From NCBI GenBank assembly GCA_003427395.1, contig BFEA01000004.1, positions 763,248-827,247 on the forward strand: a stretch of 64,000 bases of DNA, given 5' to 3'. Of this stretch, positions 57,115 through 64,000 are shown one piece after another (the first letter of the stretch is position 1; each line of letters starts with the position of its first letter). The position numbers were made by a program, and so were the translations under genes. Under the pieces are notes generated by a model. The model saw only the letters and a list, made by a program, of their open reading frames with translations, searched no databases and was not told where the DNA came from. This stretch comes from Chara braunii (Eukaryota > Streptophyta > Charophyceae > Charales > Characeae).

Positions 57115-57214
57115 CTTGATAATTTTCATAGACGGTCAATATTACCTTCCCGCCCTCCGACAATCGCGGAGAGGGGCTCGCGGCTGATATATGGGAAAGG
57201 TGCTGGTGCTTTAA
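57115..57214. repeat. Decayed end of a second TTAA-type element
   Basis: TCGCGGAGAG through GGTGCTGGTGCTTTAA resembles 56855-56918 with many changes. Only this end is visible. Confidence 0.4.
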
Positions 57215-58270
57215 TGAAGCAGAAAAGATAAATCAGAAAACACCATGTCTGCTTCAGAAAGCAGAAGCATGCAATATATGAATAGATGCAAAGAAGTGCC
57301 TTTTTTTTTGAAAAAAAAACAACAACTTTATGATTCTTTGTTCCACTGCCTATTGTGTCAAAACACACCCCACGAGAAGTACTTTAAAAAAAACAGGAGA
57401 AAAACTAAAACAAAGACTAACACTACACATAAAAACTCCAAATAAAATACACATAACCAACGGAATTGCGTGAAATATGTAAATTGATCTAATTGAGGCA
57501 TTTTTTTTGTACTTTTTTTTTTCTTTTTTTTTCGTGATTATTCGCCAATTTCTTTGACTACGATATTCAAAAAACACAGGTGATACACTGAAACATTTCG
57601 GATGATGCTAAAGATGGGGCACACTGAAAAATAACGAGGCCTTACGAGAGTACAATCACCAATAGGCAGTGGGGCAAAGAATCAAAAGTTCCGGATTTTC
57701 AAACAAAAATGCAGTGGGAGGTGAAATCACCAATAAATGCATCCATAATGCAATCACCAATATAAAAAAAAAAAAAAGCATCCAAATTTTCAAACAAAAA
57801 TGCAAGGTGAAATCAGGCAATTACGGCTTTGACTCGGCAAAGGAAAGGAAGGAAAAATGAAACAGGAATAAAAGGAAAAAGAAAAGAGACGTGGGGAATG
57901 CAAAACAAGCAAATTTGCTTGTACAAGAACGGTGACAAGACTCGGCTTGGAAACGAGCTCTACCTCTGTTTTCAACTCTAGTGTACCTCTCATTCAAATA
58001 GCGAATAACTACCGTCTTCCCCCCACAAACAATGCACCGACAAACCATACCAACTACCTCTTCTGAGAAACGACTTCATTACAGTTCACATAAGAACCTT
58101 GTCATCATCACATATACACAAATTTTTACATAAACAGTCCCCAATGCTCAACCTCCCCATTGCCACGACTTTGGGACAGGTGTGTAGGCCAAGCAGCATC
58201 TGCCAGTCTAAAGAGTCCAATAATCTGCAATAACGGAAGTGCATGGTCTCTGTACTGTCAGCAGTCAAAT
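57215..58270. other. No gene seen
   Basis: AT-rich with several homopolymer A and T runs. No open frame with recognisable content. Confidence 0.5.
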
Positions 58271-58273
58271 GTC

Positions 58274-58276
58274 ATG

Positions 58277-58311
<35 letters not shown>

Positions 58312-58320
58312 AAAGCGCAT

Positions 58321-58363
<43 letters not shown>

Positions 58364-58398
58364 CACAAAAGCGTGTGTGCATGTGCACCCCCTTCCGC

Positions 58399-58432
<34 letters not shown>

Positions 58433-58545
58433 CACAAAAGCATGTGTGCATGTGCACTCCCTTCCGCCCTTCTCTCTCTCTCTCTCTCGCTTGAGCACAC
58501 AAAAGCGTGTCTGCGTGTGCACCCCCTTCCACCCTCTTACCCCTC
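58274..58545. repeat. Compound CT microsatellite and minisatellite
   Basis: Blocks of CT repeats alternate with a CACACAAAAGCGTGTGTGCA-type unit (about 58370, 58430 and 58496), giving three copies of a larger unit. Confidence 0.85.
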
Positions 58546-58816
58546 TACAATTGACAAGCTGGCAAGAATTCATGGAAATTCTTGCAAAACGCTGAAACCA
58601 ACAGATGGCCAATCTGACCTTTCAAACCCGAACGTCTATCAGATAATCGAGATCAACTTCCAGGTGCCATATTGCTTGGACGCCCAGCTCCAAAACTCCA
58701 CCCATCGCTGTCATCTTTAAAACCTCTAAAAGAGGAACAATGGGAAGAAGCAGAGGCTGTATTCTTCCCCATATAACTTCTGTTTCTTTTCCACTACAGC
58801 TAAACATAGACACATC

Positions 58817-58823
<7 letters not shown>

Positions 58824-58883
<60 letters not shown>

Positions 58884-58888
58884 GCGCA
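58824..58888. repeat. CA repeat followed by CG repeat
   Basis: About 45 bases of CA followed by about 20 bases of CG, an alternating purine-pyrimidine tract of the kind known to adopt left-handed DNA. Confidence 0.9.
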
Positions 58889-59334
58889 CTTAGAAGTTAC
58901 CATCTGTGCACTTGGGTCACCTTCATCTGGCCTCTACCTCCCTGTGTGCACTGCTCCTCGTTAATGTCTCGTTGATGCCTTATCCATTGGAGAGGAAGCC
59001 ATTGTGCTTTCCTCCAGGAAACCGTTAGCATGAGCTGTAGCCAGCAGACGGAACCAACACGACTTTGAGGCTGGCAACCACCCCTTTGCTACGCCCTCCG
59101 CTTCTCCCCTCCATGCACTTCTGCTAACTCATAAGGTGCATAATGTACAGCATACAGTACACAAGCTGTGGCTGGACTGATTTTGCTGTGATTGCACGCT
59201 GATTACTAGAGAGGAAATGGAAGCAAGCTGTCATTCATCCACCATATGACAACAGTGAAAAGTATCAAGGACTTGTTTTTTTTTACACATCACGCTTGTA
59301 CCCTCCACTTACCACCACATCACATGTACCATTG

Positions 59335-59520
59335 GCCAGAATGCCAACGAAGGTCCCATCCGCAAGAGAGAAATCTGCAGTACCTAGCTGCCACAAGAGC
59401 GTCTCCTTCAGCATCTTCTCCCTCCCTTCTCTCATTCTCCAGCATGAATCAGCTGCGACAGCTCTGCACGTACAGCTTGCAAAATAAATTACTCGTCAAA
59501 TCGTGTTTGTACTGCATATA
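59335..59520 (-). pseudogene. Decayed tandem copy of the last exon at 59596
   Basis: Closely follows 59620-59795 base for base, with indels and substitutions. On the minus strand the end still reads SLLRMGPSLAFWPMV against SLLLMGPLLAFWLMV in the intact exon, but stops occur upstream. A local duplication about 290 bases downstream of the functional copy. Confidence 0.7.
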
Positions 59521-59595
59521 CACTGTCTTCACCAGAGGACAGGCAACACCGAAAGGCCAGACTACAAGGGACTTGTCTCATTTTGTGCTCAGCGT

Positions 59596-59890
59596 TTAGT
59601 CTACAGAACGAACCATGAGCCAGAACGCCAACAAAGGTCCCATCAGCAAGAGAGAAACCGGTAGTAGCTGCCACATGAGCTTCTCCTTCGGCGTCTCCTC
59701 CCTTTTCTCGTTTTCCGGCACGACGTAGCTGCCATAGCTCTGCATGTACAGCGTGTAAAATGGATTGCTCATCAAATCATTGCTCCCAGGCAGATCAGAC
59801 GATCCGTAAAGAAACTGGCGCGCCTTCCTCTTGACGGCCGGGAATGGATGCGCAGTCAGAATCTTATACAAAACCTTGGCTTCCTCTAAC
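59596..59890 (-). CDS. Last exon of a host membrane protein
   Basis: Minus strand. An acceptor (TCTCCTCGCAG) opens the exon at 59890, which reads LEEAKVLYKILTAHPFPAVK and RKARQFLYG, then a hydrophilic loop and a C-terminal membrane segment LLPVSLLLMGPLLAFWLMV before the stop at 59596. The helical start with repeated Ala and Leu resembles the end of a TPR-like region. Plant plastid proteins with TPR-like helices and a C-terminal membrane span have this layout, but I cannot name the gene. Upstream exons are not identified; an ACTC microsatellite at 59970-60160 lies in the presumed intron. Confidence 0.55.
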
Positions 59891-59969
59891 CTGCGAGGAG
59901 ACATACGATAGATGGAAAAAGCAAATCATGTTACTCATTCAAATGACAAAGCAAATAGCAGGAATCTGA

Positions 59970-60160
59970 GATGCACTCACTCTCACTCACACTCACTCAC
60001 ACTCACTCACACTCACACTCACTCACTCACACTCACACTCACATTCACACTCACACTCACACACTCACTCACTCACTCACTCACACTCACTCACACTCAC
60101 ACTCACACTCACACTCACACTCGTTCACTCACTCACTCACTCACCCTCACTCACACTCAA
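59970..60160. repeat. ACTC/CACTCA microsatellite
   Basis: About 190 bases of CACTCACACTCA-type repeats, with open frames in all directions that are only repeat translation. Confidence 0.9.
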
Positions 60161-62135
60161 ATTTTGCATGGAGAGAGATGCAAGAAGACATGGTCTGACA
60201 TAACCATGAATTTTGGATTCCTCGTCCTTAGCAAACACAAAACACTGTCATCAAGCTAGTAAAGTGAGAGTCTTCATCACACAGCCCTTCTGCTCTCAAT
60301 GGCTCGGACTTGGGCATTGGGCTAACGAAGTACCTCCACTCAATTCAAACACTGATCAAGAAAACAGAAAACATGTCAACAGGAAAAACAGACAAGAAAA
60401 AGAGAAGACAATAAAGAAAAGCCGGTGCTCGTGGTGCAATGATGGTTATGTCCTCGTCCTCTGTTTCTCAGAAATTTCGTGGAGTGCGCTTGTTGTTTCT
60501 GTCTTTAGTCTTACGACTCTTCGGCATGACTGACCAACTACTTCCAGATGCCAAAGGACAAGCATGTCCTCCTTTTGGTGCTTTTGCTTGCGGAATGGCT
60601 GCTGCAGGTCAGGTGGGAATCCCTGCCTACTACGCCGCCCTGATTCTCCCGGAGCATCCGTTAAACTGCTGTTGGACCCGACCATGGCTGGGACGTGGAG
60701 AGAGAAGCTTGCACTAAACTTGCTACCAATGGGAGGGAAAGACCACATCATCCACGATTACCAGAAAAAGAAAAGAGAGAAAATCTTAAATAGGAAACAA
60801 ATGGTCACGATGAGAAAGGGAGGTGCAGCTACTGGCAAAATGCTCTCACCCCCACCCCATCTATGACACCGCTGTTGTGCGGGGGGGGGGGGGGGGGGGG
60901 GGCAACATGATTTACCTCGTTCGCAAGGCCCTATGCTTGCAGGGGTTCCCTCTATAAATAGTCTTAGGAGTAGTGGTAGGAAGGTAGTGAAAGGCAAAAA
61001 GAAATTTGAGAGAATGCAAGGTTCACCACGTGCATGTGGTGGGTGGGTGTCAGCTCCCACAAACTCGTCCACAAAAGCACACTGCCACAGAAAAAGAAAA
61101 GTGAGAAAGCTACAGCAGAAAAGTGGGCAACGAAAGGAAAGGAATGAAGACAGACGAGTACAAAGGTGATGGGAATTTTGAATTCGACAAGCGGGGACAA
61201 TTGACAATCTTCTTCTTCTTCTTTTAGAGAGGAGGGGAAGGGGGAGGGGGGGGGGGGGGAAGGGGAGGGAAGGGGGGGACCACCTCAGAATCAAGAAGAC
61301 AGGGAACTTAGAATTTGACACAGGTGAATAGTGGTCGAAACAGGGAACTTGGAAGACAGAATAGAGAAACCCCACAGGTCTAGTGGACGCCCATACAAAC
61401 TTGCAATGAGGATGATCACATCCAAGCCACACCCGCACATGTCCAGATCCAGACCCCAATTTCGGTCTGTATATCATCCAAACATCCTGATTGATCTTTA
61501 CCCACGGCTCTTCAATTTGACTTTAAAAAAAACTCAAAGTTGGCTATGCGTTTCAGGATGGGCATCATTTGCATTGCAATGCTCAATAACCACATACAGA
61601 TTTTTATTTTATGAGCGATTGCCAGTCACGGCTACACTAAGCAGTAGCAAGTAGCAGCAGGGAACATTGTGCCATTGTGTTCTGCGATGTGCATGGTGTG
61701 GTGATATGTGTGCTGGCTGCAGTTATACGTCTGCTGGACACTGCAGTACCAATGTGTGCTTCATTCCAGTACCACGTGTAATGGGTCCAGTGCTATCTGT
61801 GCGAGGCCTCCGGTGCTATGCAGGTTAGGTGTGCTGCTATGTGGGCTGAATGCAGTACTATGTACAATGCCAGCTGGGCTGGATGCACTGTGCTATGTGG
61901 TGCAGCACTTCGTGGGGTAGATGGGTGTGGTGGCATGGTGTGGCAAGCATGGCTCCTCAGCCTTGGATCAAAGACCTGCCAGATTGTGCAGCCCTCATTT
62001 TGGGCACCCTTGGGGGCCATTGTACTGATTCTGGCCCTTGTGTCTACTTTGTTTTGGGCAGCGTGTTTTTTTCTTTCTTTCGTCTTCCCAAAAAAACTGA
62101 AAAGAAACTATACTGTATTGTGGAAACAGCATGCC
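60161..62135. other. No gene seen
   Basis: Contains a G run at about 60879-60902 and G-rich sequence at 61235-61275. Probably intron or intergenic; no recognisable exon. Confidence 0.4.
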
Positions 62136-62139
62136 TTAA

Positions 62140-62244
62140 ACCACCGGTTGGTGCGTCCTACCGGTTGGTGCGGCCATTAACGCAGTAGCCGAAACGGTCT
62201 GCCCCTCAGGTGCATATTCATGCGACCCGGGTAGGTACTGGTGG
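62140..62244. mobile_element. Short TTAA-flanked inverted-repeat element
   Basis: TTAA (62136-62139) then ACCACCGG at the left; GTAGGTACTGGTGG then TTAA (62245-62248) at the right, the same right end as the element at 55804-56914. About 105 bp with no coding; a MITE-like relative. Confidence 0.5.
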
Positions 62245-62248
62245 TTAA

Positions 62249-63006
62249 ACGTAAATTTCACTCGATGACTGAGAAAGGATTTGCCACTGGTCTATCCATG
62301 ATAGACATGCTTCGACTGTTGCTGCTGGGGCTTCTCTACTGCCTTTTTCCGTACGAAACTCCTCTCAGCCTTGCGAGGCAGCTTGATATCACTTTTCCAT
62401 TCCAGAGTTGCTAAGTTGATATCACATTTGGAAGCAGTGTTTGCCCTATGTTGCAACTGTCATACCCTAAAATACAAGCCTCAACAAACAGCCACAAAAA
62501 TCTCCCTAAGTCAGATGTACCAAGCCGGCAGATATCCATAAAAAATAGGATGCTCCAAACAAAAGCAGCTGCTGTTGTGTAGCCACTTCCCTTGTGATGA
62601 AGGTTGACCATCCACCAGAAGCCGGATAAACTGTTTGCTGCAGTATGCTGCCTTTAAGTTGGTTGTAGGTTAATCTATCTGACTCTAAGTCGACCGTCGG
62701 TTAATTTATCCGACTCTTAAGTTGATGCTTGTCAAACCGAGCGTACTACGTACTCGGTCAGAAAACTGTGTTCCTGTTAAGCTTCCAGATGAATGGGCTC
62801 TGCTCTTCCTTCCATGTAAGCATCAGATGACCCACAGCCAGGGTTACGACCTTCCCCGCTCCCCAAACATTCTGGGCAGTGTGAGTTACTCTTGTCCTTC
62901 TCTGTTATGTTTGTGTTCTTTATTTCGTTTCTGAGATGTTTGTCTGTTCTGGCCTTGTCTGGGTTCGGACAGTGCCGTTTCAGAGTATGCTGGCTGGTCT
63001 TTTTTT

Positions 63007-63049
<43 letters not shown>

Positions 63050-63596
63050 CATTTCGAACCAGTGGCATACTGGTGCTCCCAAGTTTCAGGCGTCATTCAG
63101 CCCCAGGGGCCTTCTGCACATGGTCGGACCAACAAAACAGGATCGTCCTGTAGCGACTGGTCCAGTCCTCGTCCTATTAGGGCCAGCCCTGCTGCATCAG
63201 CAGGATGCCTGGACATCCAACAGGGACCCACTAGGGCCTGCATCCAGGACCGGCAATCATAGGACGGATCCTACAGCCCTACGTGGAGGGAGCAGGCACT
63301 TCCAGTAGGCCCAGCGGCATATAGCTGGGCCAGCACTCAGCCACCGATCACAGATTTCAACTCGGCACCCGGCTGCTGGACTGCAGCGCCAGAGCCAGTG
63401 TTAGTGGGTAGAGGTCAGCGCAGAAGTAGAGGGGCTAGAAGGGTATTCAGGCGAGTGTGGAGATTGTGCAGCAGCATTGGACAGAGGAGCACTTACCTGG
63501 GCGTCATAGCTGGGAGACTCGAGTGCCAGCTGGAGCCGGACTCCACTCGGCAATCTGCTGCAGTTCAAGGCGGTACCTTTCACACATCAAATATGA
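62249..63596. other. No gene seen; hairpin cluster and homopolymers
   Basis: A T run and G run lie at 63000-63048. At 63137-63272 five short perfect hairpins follow one another (for example CCTGCTG/CAGCAGG at 63188-63204). No coding sequence recognised. Confidence 0.5.
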
Positions 63597-63608
63597 TGTG
63601 TGTGTGTG

Positions 63609-63677
<69 letters not shown>

Positions 63678-63678
63678 G
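63597..63678. repeat. TG then GA microsatellite
   Basis: About 60 bases of TG repeat followed by about 22 bases of GA repeat. Confidence 0.95.
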
Positions 63679-64000
63679 TAAGAAGATACATATTTCTTCT
63701 TCTTATTATTATTCATATTCTCTTCATCCCTTCCATATCTACCTCCTTGGTTTCCAGAGAGATGGGAGACTTGGCAACTATTTCAGGAAGGCTTCTCCCA
63801 GGTTCAGAATCAACATTGTATTTGGGGCTATTGGGGGTTGGGGGGGATTGCTATCAGGTCAACTACTATATTATCGACTTTCTCTCTCCTCATCCTCGTC
63901 TCTCTCCTCATCATCTATGACCATCTCTCCCCATCTGCGTGATACACCAGGCGGGACTTCGCCTATGTATGTCTCCCCTCCTTGTGGCTCGAGTGTCCAT

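Noticed and set aside
58160-58720. Ser/Leu-rich open frame
   Set aside because: Translation of CT repeats, equally open in other frames.
59912-60259. Thr/His/Ser-rich open frame
   Set aside because: Translation of the ACTC microsatellite.
60758-61477. A 239-codon open frame on the minus strand
   Set aside because: Starts in low-complexity pyrimidine sequence, contains poly-Pro and poly-Leu from homopolymers, and shows no family motif.

Overview
The window is eukaryotic nuclear DNA that is mostly transposable elements stacked inside one another. It carries Ty3/gypsy and LINE elements, U6 snRNA-derived pieces, tRNA-derived short elements, spliced host exons and long runs of N. An intact plant-type U6 core, a chromodomain integrase and tRNA-iMet and tRNA-Asp primer sites point to the green-plant lineage. 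A streptophyte alga or early land plant is an inference; the genus is not shown by the sequence.

The main result is that bases 1 to about 49,735 resolve into a four-level nest. Level 0 is a LINE on the minus strand (5' half 44906-~49735, 3' half 1-938) that appears to lie in an intron of a host gene (exons 49780-50223, minus). Level 1, element X (939-44905, plus), is a chromodomain Ty3/gypsy element with two 321-bp LTRs, a tRNA-iMet primer site and target duplication TCCAA; it splits the LINE endonuclease. Level 2, element A (10224-43585, plus), is a Ty3/gypsy element with a tRNA-Asp primer site and an extremely long LTR; it lies in the 3' part of X with duplication ACGC. Level 3, element B (26305-41092, minus), is a relative of A inserted in A's protease region with duplication ACGG. 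Smaller passengers sit inside: a second LINE and foldback repeats in A's LTR, a SINE and a U6 3' half in B's LTR, and a GC-rich block in B's reverse transcriptase.

The most unusual signal is in the LTRs of A and B. A's LTR holds 17 spaced hairpins (19722-20995) whose outer stems differ between copies but stay paired. Both LTRs also begin with a hairpin of similar layout but different sequence, carry runs of perfect unrelated stems and contain U6-derived segments. X's leader and both LTRs share a GCGCTGCCGAAATTT-type box.

From 49.7 to 64 kb the sequence is host-like and gene-poor: two exons of an unidentified gene, the last exon of a membrane protein with a decayed tandem copy of itself, a U6 pseudogene, foldback and TTAA-flanked elements, a 44-bp minisatellite and many microsatellites. 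Both ends run off the window. Two N gaps and one duplicated block with identical N positions show that parts of B are misassembled.
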